This document shows, piece after piece, positions 35,471 through 46,313 of a stretch of DNA of 64,000 bases. This stretch comes from Iris pallida (taxonomy: Eukaryota; Streptophyta; Magnoliopsida; Asparagales; Iridaceae). The translations under genes were made by a program, and so were the position numbers. The notes beneath the pieces were generated by a model. That model ran no database searches. It was not told the origin of the DNA and worked only from the letters and a program-made list of their open reading frames with translations. Every line of letters starts with the position of its first letter. Positions within the stretch are counted from its first letter, which is position 1. The DNA lies in assembly GCA_029216955.1 (NCBI GenBank), contig JANAVB010044017.1, positions 4,000,466-4,064,465 on the forward strand. Reading direction: 5' to 3'.

Positions 35471-36408
35471 TATGCAAATTTGGGTTCTTTACGCGAGGTT
35501 CATCCTTTATGGATCTACAAAGATTTTTATCTTTTTTTTTTTTTTTGTAAAGAATACTCGTTTACCCATTCCAATACCTATAATAATAAGGTCTAATGAT
35601 TATTTGTGAATCTTACCACATGCTATGTGAGATAAGTTAGGACAATAATTTTATAAGTTGTGTCACGTTATAGGTGTTTGGTTTGTTATTTACATGCAAT
35701 ATTTTTGCACCATTTAAATCATTTTCAATGATTGATTTGATATAAATTGTGGAATTGATGCAACAAATATTATATCAAGTCATCCAACTACTATAACTTT
35801 TGTTACGCGACACTCTTACCACAACATTTATTATATCATTTATATACATTCTATTTTTGTTTAAGTTATAACCAAATAGGGAATTAGTATCTCGACCAAA
35901 ATTTTTTGCAAGCAATAGACAATCGATATGTAGATCGTACAACATTCTTTATGCAACTGAACCATGTATTTGTAACATCATTTACCATATCAAATATTGT
36001 GTGTTGCTTCTATTTACGGGGCCAAACAAGCCCTAAATGAGCAGCTCATCATCAACAACAAAACGAATAAAAAAATTGTGATTGATTTTAGTAAGCATTT
36101 GTTTTTGTGCAATTCAATCATGCATGTTGTACATCTACTTGCGTAGTTTAAGTTGACATTTTGAATCAAACAATGAAATTGTTGACGTGGCTTCGACAAT
36201 GACCAATTACTAGATCCCAATGTTCTTCCAAGAGTTCCGAACCAATAATCATCTTCGTTTGGTAGCTTTCACCAGAGTTGGGAAAAATTCAAATGAACAT
36301 ATGAGACAACAGGCTACAAGTCCAAATAATACATATTTGACTCCTTTTTGGACACATTCATGTGTGTTTGTATATAGCTAGCTACTTGCATAGAAATAAA
36401 AAAATGCA

Positions 36409-36600
36409 CACATACTTATATCGCTTTAATATTATGAACTTCTCGTCAATTTTGGCGGGGACAGCCTTGAAAACTAATTAAAGCGATAATTATTTTTTTT
36501 AAAAGCACACATATTTATAGCTCTTTAATTTCCTTTTTAAAGCGATGATTATTTTTTAATATTATGATATTATTGTCAATTTGTCCATGGGACCGCCTTG
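36409..36600. repeat. Imperfect tandem duplication
   Basis: GCACACATAYTTATA...CTTTAAT...GTCAATTT...GACMGCCTTG occurs at 36409-36475 and again, longer, at 36499-36600. The word AAAGCGATAATTATTTTTT accompanies both. Confidence 0.45.
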
Positions 36601-37913
36601 GGATTTTTTTATTTCTTAAAGTTAAATATTATACTTTAAATTTTTTTACTTATAAAAAATAAAATAAAAAATAAAGCCTAATTGGGTTTTCCACATTGAA
36701 GATACATGTATGTTGAAGATTTTATAGGTAGACTGTGTTTTCTAATTCAATTATAGGTAGAAGGTTGCTTTAGGTATCTTGGCATGTCATCTACCTACTT
36801 CCCCATAGCTAGAAACAAATAGATTGTTTGTTCTGCTTGTACTTTTCCATCAAGTTTGCCTAGAGATACTTATGTCTCTCAAATGGCGCAACTATTTGTA
36901 CATAGTAACGTGACATTTTTTTAAGGTTATTTAATGTTAAGGTCTCGTGTAATATCGAAAATTTGAATATATTTTCATATTGCTCAGGATGGGGTATGCT
37001 GATCGTCCAAAATAGAGATATAAATTCAAAATTTGAATATTATATAGGACCTTAAAACAAAACGGAAATATGTGATGGTTGTGTGATTTTGGTTATTTAG
37101 TTTTGCATGATAGAAGTTGTGTGACTTAGATTATTTAGTTTTGTGATGATCAATCGAAAATGAGACTTGTAACATTGTTGTTTGTTTGTATTCTGATATC
37201 AATAGCCACACAACTCTCATGACGACAGTTTTAATGTGGAAGACTTCATGAACATCGTGTATCGTCATATGTCTCTCATCCTAGTAACATTGTTGAATGC
37301 TTGTAACTCAAAAGTTTCGAAGGACTATATGACTGCTAAGATCAGGATAGAAGAAAACAACAATGTAGACATAGACACAACAACCAGTTTGGACTTGGAG
37401 CGCCCTTGTTACATCATGTTGCTTTTACTATATATCTGCATCGTAGATTAGAGATCTAGGGTTGCTATGTAGTGCCAATTTCTAAATCTGAATTATGAAT
37501 TATATATCATTGTGTGAGTTGCTATGTAGTACTCAAAAGTTTCGAAGGACTATAAATAGACTGCCATTAATAAAAAATGTTCAAGAAAGTCGTTACATTT
37601 TTGTTCCACTTCCACCTATAGTTTATAGTGTTTGTAGTAAGTTCTGAGTCACCTTCACACCTGGAAAAAAAAAGTCACTCTTAGGACGTATGTTAAGTTT
37701 ATCAAATATACAATTTGGTTCGTCATTGATGTGAGTGTTAATAGTCCGCAACCCACGTGTCCTTTCCTATTTGTTCTGGCCTCCACCAGATTCCACCTCC
37801 TTAAATTCCAACCAATGAGGAGTCACCACCTGAGCTGCGGCCAACGGCTGTCCAAATAGCAGCTCTATGGCAGTCCAAATAGCAGCTCCCTAAGTTTATC
37901 TCACCAATCTGAT

Positions 37914-38330
37914 AGGGGCGGATTTATAGAGGGTCCAAGGAGGGCCACAACCTCCCCAATTTTTTAAGAAATCTCGATTACTATATATAATTTTTTTGTA
38001 GTTTTTAAATATATATTAGTTTGACCTTCTAATGTACAAATAGTAAACTTGTTTGAATGGTTGTATGTTGGGTTTCTAAATGAGAGAGTATGAGTTCAAG
38101 CTACATATTTGTTAATATTTTACATATATATCATATATTTTGAATATGTACAATTTTTTTTCTTCATCTTTTCTAACACTTTGAAAATTTTGAGTGTTTT
38201 TTGTTGCTCATTTTTGTTTGAATTTTAGTATATTTTTTGCTATTGAAATTTAATTAACATAACGATTTTACATATTTGTATATATGACAGCACGGCCTTT
38301 CCATAATTTAAATTCTGACTCCGATCCTGT
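37914..38330. mobile_element. hAT-like short element with a tRNA-like core
   Basis: The 417-bp stretch starts AGGGGCGGATTTA and ends GACTCCGATCCTGT, a weak inverted match. It is flanked by AATCTGAT (37906-37913) and AATCTAAT (38331-38338), an 8-bp duplication with one mismatch. In its middle (about 38045-38105) TGGTTGTATGTTGG and GAGTTCAAGC are spaced like tRNA A and B boxes. No transposase is encoded. Confidence 0.5.
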
Positions 38331-38338
38331 AATCTAAT

Positions 38339-38791
38339 ATCATTCTTTACATCAGGTGCTCTTTATGGAGTGGACCGGACCTTTGTTAGCACTCGATCTC
38401 CATAGCAAGTCCAAGCAATTGCCATCCTAGGATTATAAACCTTAGCGGGCAGCTGGGCAGCTTCAGTTCCAGCCTTCAACAACTATTTATGCAACAAGAA
38501 CACCAGTAACAAAGCTACCAGTCAACTATAAAAATAAAATAAAAAGCATAGTTTATTATACTTTTATGGACACTATTGGACCCTTTAATTAGTTTATTAT
38601 ACTTTTGTTAGGTTTGTCTATTTGATAGAATGAATTTTTTTCTTCTTAATTCCACCACGAGCTTTTGTTAATATGTTCTCTTTTTAACAAGCTGTAAAGT
38701 AGAATATTAAAAACCATCAACTTTTTTTTCGTTGGTAGTTGCTTTCTTAAATTGTTACTGCTATCTCATATTAACATAATTTTATAATGAA
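38339..38791. other. Intergenic, nothing recognised
   Basis: AT-rich sequence without a recognisable gene or repeat boundary. Confidence 0.4.
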
Positions 38792-39131
38792 TCTCTACTA
38801 TATAAAGCTACTATATAAAGCGGTTTCGAAACGCTCAAAAGTGAGCCGTATGGATATCATCAACCATTTAAATAAATTTAAATAATAATAATAAATAACT
38901 AAATAACTAACTAAATACTCCACTAATTGTTTAAAAAAAATGTAACTGAGTATTTAACTATCTAATAAGATATATTTACAACTAAATAGTCTAACTCAAG
39001 TGGTTAAGGTAAGAGATGTTTTTCTTGGTTGCTTGAGTTCAAATCCTAACTTTGATAAATTTTTATAATAAATTTATATTTGATTTTTTTAAACTTTTTT
39101 CGCACATGCATTTGCACGTGCACACTACTAG
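38792..39131 (+). mobile_element. Small non-autonomous Helitron-like element
   Basis: The 340-bp element begins TCTCTACTATATAAAGC after an A and ends CACTACTAG before a T, the A/T insertion preference of Helitrons. A 10-bp palindrome TGCACGTGCA (39113-39122) lies 5 nt before the CTAG terminus, the usual terminal hairpin position. No Rep/helicase is encoded. A tRNA-like pair of boxes (CAAGTGGTTAAGG and GAGTTCAAATCC) lies at about 39000-39050. Confidence 0.65.
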
Positions 39132-39496
39132 TATATTTATATGAGTTGAGTGGGTTCCCGATGTGGCTTTATCTATTAAAGGAATTTATGCCCATGTGGT
39201 GCTTCGGGCGTGATTTATATATTGTTGCCATGTTTTCGAATCAAAAAATATAAAAGAGACTGTCAATTTTTTTAGAAATTTCGAAAGATAGCCAAATTTT
39301 GATCTAAAAACTGTAGAGGGTTACAAATTCTCTAATCAAGATTCGTCACATGTTCAAATATGAACTAAGTTCGAAATATTTGCGATAGTTTTAAAGCAAT
39401 TAGTCCGATATTTTGGTCTAAAAATCATCATTGGTATATAATTATCCATATATTTTTTGGAATATTTATGATGCATAATCATCCACAACTTAGAAA
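39132..39496. other. Intergenic, nothing recognised
   Basis: AT-rich DNA left of the CACTA transposase. I looked for a CACTA terminal repeat and found none. Confidence 0.4.
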
Positions 39497-40897
39497 GCAA
39501 TGATTCGATTCTTATAATTAACCGTACATGGATGTACAAACAACAACATGAGAGCAAGATTGTATGAATGATGAATTCAATGTTGGCTTCAAGGAATTTC
39601 TTAACTACGCCAATAGTCAAACTTGATTTTATGGGTGGTTGAAAAATCAAGTGTCCATGTGTCAAATGTCGTAATATATCATACAAAGAAGTGATTCTTG
39701 TGAGGGAGCATCTATACCTCAAGGGTTTCATATAGAAATAAGAACTTTTGTTTTCGCAATGTCAACCTTCCTTTGATATGGATATTGGAGAGGGATCTTA
39801 TGGAGATCATTTTGAACATCGGCAACGAATCCTGGCACGAGAGGTGGTAGTTGTCACGCCATGACTATTTTGATTCAGAGGATCTGAATCACGATGCAAA
39901 GAAATTCTATGATATGTTCAAGGATGCAAATATTCTGATATATTCGGACTATGATACTCCATTTGTCATGTCGATGGTGATGTGACTTTGAACCTCATGT
40001 ATGATTTCAATTTATTGCAAAAATGCTACGTTAGGATTATCTAGATCGTCAGAGAGCTGTTATTGAATGACTTGCCTGAAAACTTCTACAAGTCAAAGAT
40101 GAAGATAAAGAAACTCGAATTAGGTTACGAAATAATAGATTTTTATCGCAACGACTACATGTAGTACTATAAGAAGAAAAAAAAAGTATAAATATAGATG
40201 CACTTTATGTACCATACAGATCGATACAACCCTGTTAGGGGTAAAGGAAAGTCAACTAGCTAGAGAAGCAAATATGCATCACTACAGGTACCTGCATATT
40301 CTTGCCGATCACGAATATGTTGCAAAGATGTATATGACCACAAATATAGTCCAACACATGATATGACATATCAAAGAATGTACGAAGGATGAAGGAGAAT
40401 TATCTCACCCTTCCGATGGAGAGACATAAATATTTTAGTTAGAGTCATCCGAAGTTTGCTGCAGAGCCTAGAAATATCCAATTGACAGTATCTTCTGATG
40501 GACTCACTGTTTTGGACAGTCAAAAAATTATTACTCTTATTGGTCGATGATTTTGACCCCTTACAATTTACCACCAAGGATGTGCATGAAGACTCCTTAC
40601 ATGTTCTTGATACTAAAATTTAAAAAAGAACATTGGTATCTTTTTGAAGTCCTTGATCGATGAGTTGAAGAAATTGTTGTAGTTCGATGTCCCGACGCAT
40701 GATATCTAGAAGAAGCAGAACTTCCAGATGAGATTGGGAATCTTGTGGACCATCAACGACTTTTCAGCATAGAGAATGTTACCGGGATGGACTACTCGTG
40801 GTTAAGTCTTGTCTGATATGTATGAAAAAGAGTAAGGTGTTCCATCTTCAACGTGGAGGAAAATTATACTTTTTTTATTGTCACCATTAGTTACTCC
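39497..40897 (+). pseudogene. CACTA (En/Spm) transposase, N-terminal part
   Basis: The plus strand, in shifting frames, encodes the transposase-associated domain (RTWMYK near 39510; KIKCPCVKCRN and VREHLYLKGF near 39650-39730; PF13963 type). It then gives the Transposase_21 region (PF02992 type): a KFYDM segment near 39905, ENFYKSKMKIKKLELGYE near 40085, PYNLPPRMCMK near 40560, and FLKSLIDELKKLL followed by LWTINDF near 40640-40770. Frameshifts and stops are frequent. The gene is cut at 40903 by copia-0 and resumes at 44723. The intact protein would bind the element ends and cut and paste them. No CACTA terminus was found upstream. Confidence 0.8.
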
Positions 40898-40902
40898 CCA
40901 CA

Positions 40903-41487
40903 TGTTGTGGCACAGCGAAAATAAATCCAAGAAACTCAGAAAAAATTCACAACCATAAAGACAATGATTTACGTGGTTCGGCCAAGATGTCTACTTCCAC
41001 AAACGAGGGTGATTTAGTTCCACTATGAAGAAGAAAAGGATTACAATAGCTCTCAACACTTCTCTCCTTACACTCAAGAACTCGATCTCTATCACAAAGA
41101 TAGAAAAAAAAACTCTCTCAAATTTTTGTGTTGAACTTATTCAACAACTTTAGCTCTCTTGTGTTGAACTTATTCAACAACTTGAGCACAATGAGATGTC
41201 TTGTGTTGAACTTATTCAACAACTTACATTGAGTACTCTTGGAGGGTGTCAATTGTGGAGAACCTTTAGACCCCTTTATATACCATCGAAATCACATCCT
41301 ATGTAGGCTTAAAATCCAATCTTATGTAGGATTATATATTGAAAATCCAATCCTATGTAGACTTACATATATTAGCAATCCAATCCTTGTAGGATTACCA
41401 TATATATGGTCAAATCCAATCTTATATAGGATTACCATATATATGGTCAAAAAAGGTCACGGGCCTATTTTTGGACACTTTTCTTCA
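40903..41487 (-). mobile_element. copia-0, outer extra LTR
   Basis: Plus strand TGTTGTGGCACAG to GGACACTTTTCTTCA, 585 bp, about the same as the LTRs at 41496 and 44136. The left flank CCACA (40898-40902) equals the right flank of the third LTR, so all three LTRs lie inside one insertion. Confidence 0.85.
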
Positions 41488-41495
41488 TATGAATT
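41488..41495. other. 8-bp spacer between two tandem LTRs
   Basis: TATGAATT. Its last bases resemble the AATT that separates the third LTR from the primer site, so it may be the remnant of an almost completely deleted second interior. Confidence 0.45.
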
Positions 41496-42045
41496 TGTTG
41501 TGGTACAGCGGAAATAAATCCAAAAAACTCAGAGAAAATTCACAACCACAAAGACAATAATTTACGTGGATCAGCCAAGATGCCTATTTACACAAATGAG
41601 GGTGATTTAGTTCCACTATGAAGAAGAAAAGGAATTACGATAGCTCTCAACACTTCTCTCCTTACACTCAAGAACTCGATCTCTATCACAAAGATAGAAA
41701 AAAAACTCTCTCAAATTTTTGTGTTGAACTTATTCAACAACTTGAGCACAATGAGATGTCTTGTGTTGGACTTATTCAACAACTTATATTGAGTACTCTT
41801 GGAGGGTATTAATTGTGGAGAACCTTTGGAACCCTTTATATACCATAGAAATCACATCCTATGTAGGCTTAAATCCAATCTTATATAGGATTATATATTG
41901 AAAATATAATCCTATGTAGACTTACATATATTAGAAATCCAATCCTTGTAGGATTACTATATATATGGTCAAATCCAATCTTATATAGGATTACCATATA
42001 TATGGTCAAAAAGGTCATGGACCTATTTTTGGACACTTTCCTTGA
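41496..42045 (-). mobile_element. copia-0, 3' LTR
   Basis: It is homologous to 40903-41487 and 44136-44717, somewhat shorter at 550 bp. A copia-type purine tract (minus GTCGAGGTGGAGATA, 42046-42060) lies directly before it. Confidence 0.8.
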
Positions 42046-42132
42046 TATCTCCACCTCGACAAGGTTTTACCACAAAATCGAGCCGACACACTTCTCCGCC
42101 GCATAGCTTCACTAAATCAACCACTCGTCAAT

Positions 42133-44056
42133 CCCGTCTCTAAAGGCTCTCAAGCAAAACTTCTCCACCTGGCTTTGGAGAAGCTTTCTTCTTCTTGTAC
42201 ACTCTCTTGTATCCTATAACTCGCTTGCCTTTGGACAGTGGAACCAAATCCCATGTACAGTTCTTATGGAGCGACTCAATCTCTTCCTGCATAGCCATCA
42301 TCCAGTTCTCGCTGCTAGTATCTTTGACAGCCTGTCTGAATGTGATAGACTCTTCATCCTCCACTGATAGTGCATATGCCACCACATTTAACTGTCCATA
42401 GTACTTTACTGGTTCCTTAAATTCATACATGTGTACTGGCTTGACCGATCTCCTTGGCCTAGTGGTGGCCAAGAAATCTTGCTGCTAGTGCTGCGCTTCT
42501 TCTAGTTGTTGCTCTTGTGGGGCTTGATGAACATCTTTAGAAACCTCCACCTCATTTGATGCATCCTCAGACAACTCAATCTCAACATTTTAAGATTTGC
42601 TAGATATACCACCATCTTGATCGGACTCATTCTTCTTGCTTGAACTGAAGGTCACCCTGTGCTGCTTGCTATAAACGCAATGCTCACAGAAATCCATACT
42701 TGGTTTCTTCAAGTTCTTCAGTAACCCTTGCTTGCTCAGTAAGGACAGGTCTTTCTTGCTCATATGCCCAAGCCGCATATGGCAAAGATGCGTGCTATCA
42801 GACAAATCAGATGTACTGACTGCTAAAGTTTCAGTCACAGTGCTTCCCAATAAGATATAAAGGTTACCCTGTCGGTGACCTTTCATCACCACCAAAGAAC
42901 CATGATCAACCCGCAAGACTCCACCCTCGGCGACGAACTTGTTACCATTCGAGTCAAGCGTACCAAGAGAAATAAGATTTTTTTTGAGGTCGGAAACATG
43001 TCTGACATTGGTCAAAGTTCGCACAATTCTATCATACATTTTTACCTTGATAGATCCAATTCCAACAGCTCGACATGCATTGTTGTTGTCCATCAACACA
43101 GAACCACCATCTGTCGCCTTGTAGGAAGAAAACCACTCCCTCTTTGGACACATATGGTACGAGCATCCAGAATCGAGAATCCAACGGTCACTCATGTTGT
43201 CATGTGCCACCGAAAAACAGACTCCGTCACTATCAGCTTCTGAAACACAGTTTGCTTCATCACCTTCTCTCTCTGTCTTGTTCTCCTTTTTCTTGTTCTT
43301 CTTCTTTGAATGCGTACATTTATTTGCATAATGTCCTTTCTCATTGCAGTTGAAGCACTTCACCTTCTCAATAGGTATTGTGGACTTGGATCTTGACCTT
43401 CTGCTAAAAGATGCTTTATCGTTTGTCCTTTCTCTTACCGTCAAACCTTGGACTTGGCCTCCATCATTTCTGCCATTAGATGCCAACCTTCGCACCTCAT
43501 TAGACAATAAGGCACTCATAGCTTCTTCTACAGAAATTGAGTCCTTTCAGTACAATAATGTTTAAATAAGATTCTCATAAGAATCGGGCAAAGAAAATAA
43601 TAGGATTAGTGCCAAACGATCATCTTCTTCATGTATGTCAACATCCTTCAAGTCGAAAATAATTCGATTGAATTTTGAAATATGATCCCGAATTGATGTA
43701 CCTTCCTCCATCACTAGTATGTAGAGTGACTTTAACATATAAAGTCGGTTGGTGAGAGTCTTCGTCATGTAGAGTGATTCCAACTTCAACCAAAGCCCAG
43801 CGGCAGTGGTTTCGTCCTTCACATAGTACACGACATCCCTTTCCAAACACAGGCGAATAGCGGTACATGCTTCGAGATCCATGTCATCCCAATTATCATC
43901 GGTCATGTCAGTAGGCTTCTTGGACTTTTTCCATAAAGCTTTGTGAAGCTTTTGAGATATGAGAACGTCATTCATCTAGCTTTTCCAAAAGCCAAAATCA
44001 TTCTTCCCATTGAACTTCTCAATTTCATACTTCCCGATCCTGCTTGACGGAGCCAT
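42133..44056 (-). pseudogene. copia-0 gag-pol with large internal deletions
   Basis: One minus-strand frame starts at the ATG 44054-44056. It encodes a UBN2-type Gag (about 43560-44000), a CCHC knuckle (CFNCNEKGHYANKC, ~43330), protease (WILDSGCSYHMC, ~43170) and the pre-integrase segment (MRLGHMSKKDLSLLSKQG, ~42740). It then jumps past the integrase core to the linker before RT (WMMAMQEEIESLHKNCTWD, ~42265) and ends after KGKRVIGYKRVYKKK. The integrase core, RT and RNase H are missing. Stops lie at about 43976, 43562, 43530, 42590 and 42490, but the frame is kept throughout. The lineage resembles Tnt1/Tork (tentative). The element could not move without help. Confidence 0.85.
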
Positions 44057-44117
44057 ATCAAGAATCCACCCAATTAACTTTCTCTGAGAACTTTGTAGAA
44101 AACTTTGCTAGACTCCC

Positions 44118-44131
44118 AAAGCTCTGATACC
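44118..44131 (-). promoter_or_regulatory. copia-0 primer-binding site (tRNA-iMet)
   Basis: Minus-strand TGGTATCAGAGC lies just inside the 5' LTR, the usual initiator-Met-tRNA site of plant copia elements. Confidence 0.8.
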
Positions 44132-44135
44132 AATT

Positions 44136-44717
44136 TGTTGTGGTACAGCAAAAATAAACCCAAGAAACTCAGAAAATTTATAACCACAAAGACAATGATT
44201 TACGTGGTTCGGCCAAGATGCATACTTCCACAAATGAGGGTGATTTAGTTACACTATGAAGAAGAAAAGGAATTACAATAGCTCTTAACACTTCTCTCCT
44301 TACACTCAAGAACTCGATCTCTATCACAAAGATAGAAAAAAACTCTCTCAAATTTTTGTGTTAAACTTATTCAACAACTTTAGCTCTCTTGTGTTGAACT
44401 TATTCAACAACTTGAACACAATGAGATGTCTTGTGTTGAACTTATTCAACAACTTACATTGAGTACTCTTGGAGGGTGTCAATTGTGGAGAACCTTTAGA
44501 CCCCTTTATATACCATAGAAATCACATCCTATGTAGGCTTAAAATCCAATCTTATGTAGGATTATATATTGGAAATCTAATCCTATGTAGACTTACATAT
44601 ATTAGAAATCCAATCCTTGTAGGATTACTATATATATGGTCAAATCCAATCTTATATAGGATTACCATATATATGGTCAAAAAAGGTCATGGGCCTATTT
44701 TTGGACACTTTCCTTCA
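44136..44717 (-). mobile_element. copia-0, 5' LTR
   Basis: Plus strand TGTTGTGGTACAG to GGACACTTTCCTTCA, 582 bp. It is followed by the target duplication CCACA (44718-44722), identical to 40898-40902. Confidence 0.88.
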
Positions 44718-44722
44718 CCACA

Positions 44723-45076
44723 TCATATCGATGGATAAAGAACAATGAGGCCTTTAGATTTAGTAAACAGGAACTATCTCATTTTTCGTTGAAATTGACC
44801 GAAGACGATCGATGTTTGGGAAGAGGTGGAGGATTTGCGAATTATGATAGATGAACATAGATCAGACTATCAATTTAACGCAGTCAAACATAGTCATAAC
44901 TGGACAAAGCAGAGTATCTTCTGGGACTTACCTTATTGGAGGGACAATCTCATATATAAGGTATAATCTCGATGTCATAAATACCAAAAAGAATGTATTT
45001 AATAATATCTTTAATACGCTGATGGATATGAAAAAAAAGTTGAAAGATAATCCAAAAGTAATATAAGACTTGGAAT

Positions 45077-45079
<3 letters not shown>
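44723..45079 (+). pseudogene. CACTA transposase, middle part
   Basis: This continues the Transposase_21 domain across copia-0. Recognisable pieces are YRWIKNNEAFRFSKQE (~44730), HNWTKQSIFW followed by LPYW (~44890-44940) and a Leu-Asp-Val stretch matching the 'NLDVMHIEKNVCDN' region of the family (~44965-45000). Stops and frameshifts occur. It ends in a TA microsatellite. Confidence 0.7.

Positions 45080-45145
<66 letters not shown>
45080..45145. repeat. TA microsatellite
   Basis: About 33 TA units abut the short element at 45146. Confidence 0.95.
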
Positions 45146-45147
<2 letters not shown>

Positions 45148-45296
45148 GTCCGGATCGGGAGTCCTGTTTCTGGAGCCCCATTCTCCTAAGCCGTAGCGGC
45201 ATCCCGTGGGCCCCGTGCGGGCCCCACTCATTCCAATAGTTCATGGGGGGCAGGGCTTTGACGGAGCTCCACAGGCAGGTCTTTTGATCCGCTCCC
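45146..45296. mobile_element. Short terminal-inverted-repeat element in TA repeats
   Basis: The 151-bp element starts GGGTCCGGATCGGGAGTCC; its other end reads GGGAGCGGATCAAAAGACC on the minus strand, an imperfect inverted repeat. A GC-rich palindrome (around GGGCCCCGTGCGGGCCCC) lies in its centre. TA repeats border both sides, so a TA or longer target duplication cannot be resolved. It may be a Tc1/mariner-type MITE. Confidence 0.5.
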
Positions 45297-45306
45297 TATA
45301 TATATT

Positions 45307-45315
<9 letters not shown>

Positions 45316-45354
<39 letters not shown>
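45316..45354. repeat. TG microsatellite
   Basis: About 19 TG units follow the short element. Confidence 0.95.
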
Positions 45355-45355
<1 letters not shown>

Positions 45356-45359
45356 ACAC

Positions 45360-46110
45360 GCGCGCAAACATTTAGAGTTGAACCTAAAAGAAAGGGACAA
45401 TGGCACATGGGTCAAGCCTTCGCGGCACCATTTGTATTTGACATGGAAGATAAATTGATAATATACAACTAGATAGCTAGTTTGAGATTTTCTAACGACT
45501 ATGTGTCGAATCTGGCGAGATACATCAATCTTAATAAACGCAAACTAACGGGGATGAAGAGTCATGACTGTCACGTGTTCATGGAGAGGTTAATACAAAT
45601 TACTTTGAGGGAGATGTTACCTCATCACGTATGGACTCCGCTGGCTAAGTTATCTATGGTCCTTAGATATTTGTGTTCTAGTAAGTTAACGATACAACAT
45701 ATGATTGAACTAGAGGAGAAGATTGTGTTGACAATGTGCAAATTAGAAAATGTATTTTTCCCTGAATTTTTTTTTGACAATATAGAGCATTTATCGAATC
45801 ATCTTCATATAGTGGTCCAGTCTAGTATCGATGGATGTACCAATTTAAGGGGTAAAAATTAATTCATATGAACTACTAATTTCATAGTTAATAATTATAA
45901 ATGTTATCTGATTTATTTGTTCTAGGTATCCGTATCACCTTAAGAAAATGGTGGGTAATAAGATCATGTAGAGGCTTCGATATTAAACTACATCATTGAG
46001 GAGTTTTTGAAGTTTTGTTCCATCTACTTCGATACTCATGTCAGAGTGAATACAGCCCCAAGGAATGATGGAGATGAGGTTGATGCACCAAATAATGGAA
46101 TCATGTCTAT
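45360..46110 (+). pseudogene. CACTA transposase, DUF4218 part
   Basis: An open stretch at 45482-45862 encodes KLTGMKSHDCHVFMERLIQI followed by LPHHVW...LCSSKL, then CKLENVFFPEFF and HLSNHLHIVVQ, the pattern of the DUF4218 domain of CACTA transposases. Downstream YPYHLKKMVGNK (~45930) belongs to the same domain group. One intron-like gap and several stops follow. It is interrupted near 46130 by sequence containing GTCGCTAA repeats. Confidence 0.75.
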
Positions 46111-46159
46111 TTTTATAAAAAAACAATGATGTTCTCCGAAGAAACCATGTTCTTCTTTC

Positions 46160-46313
46160 CTAATAATAAATCATGTCGCTAAATGACGCTGAAAGTCGCT
46201 GATAGTGACGTTTAGCGATGTCTTTCTTTTCTGTTGCTAACTACAAAAAAAATAGCGACGTGTCATTTCGGCGTCGCTAAACTCGTTGTCAATATGACTT
46301 ATTTTGGTAGTGA
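46160..46313. repeat. CACTA-type subterminal repeats and one terminus
   Basis: GTCGCTAAA, AGCGACG and TTTAGCGA occur in both orientations. They end at GACTTATTTTGGTAGTG (46297-46313), whose complement CACTACCAAAATAAGTC resembles a CACTA terminus. An inner CTACAAAAAAAATAGCGAC (46238) faces the other way. The left boundary is not clear. It probably represents a small or truncated CACTA-type insertion within the transposase relic. Confidence 0.45.

Larger units (their letters stand above)
35189..37913. other. AT-rich stretch with local repeats, no gene recognised
   Basis: I see three imperfect ~70-bp repeats (35277-35470), an imperfect local duplication (36409-36600), a repeated word ACTCAAAAGTTTCGAAGGAC (37307 and 37531) and a tandem 22-bp word around 37850 (GTCCAAATAGCAGCTC twice). 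The open frames of 60-100 codons look random. Confidence 0.5.

Noticed and set aside
37741..37800. Promoter with a CACGTG box and CCAAT words
   Set aside because: Motifs are common by chance, and no transcript start or gene lies downstream before the hAT-like element at 37914.
38990..39060. A functional tRNA gene
   Set aside because: A- and B-box-like words are present, but no cloverleaf with a paired acceptor stem can be drawn; it lies inside a Helitron-like element.
39354..39731. 125-codon minus-strand frame
   Set aside because: The plus strand here encodes the zinc-finger part of a CACTA transposase; the minus frame is its shadow.
41239..41517. 92-codon frame with a near copy at 44469-44738
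   Set aside because: Both lie in LTRs of copia-0 and are duplicated because the LTRs are; no coding signature.
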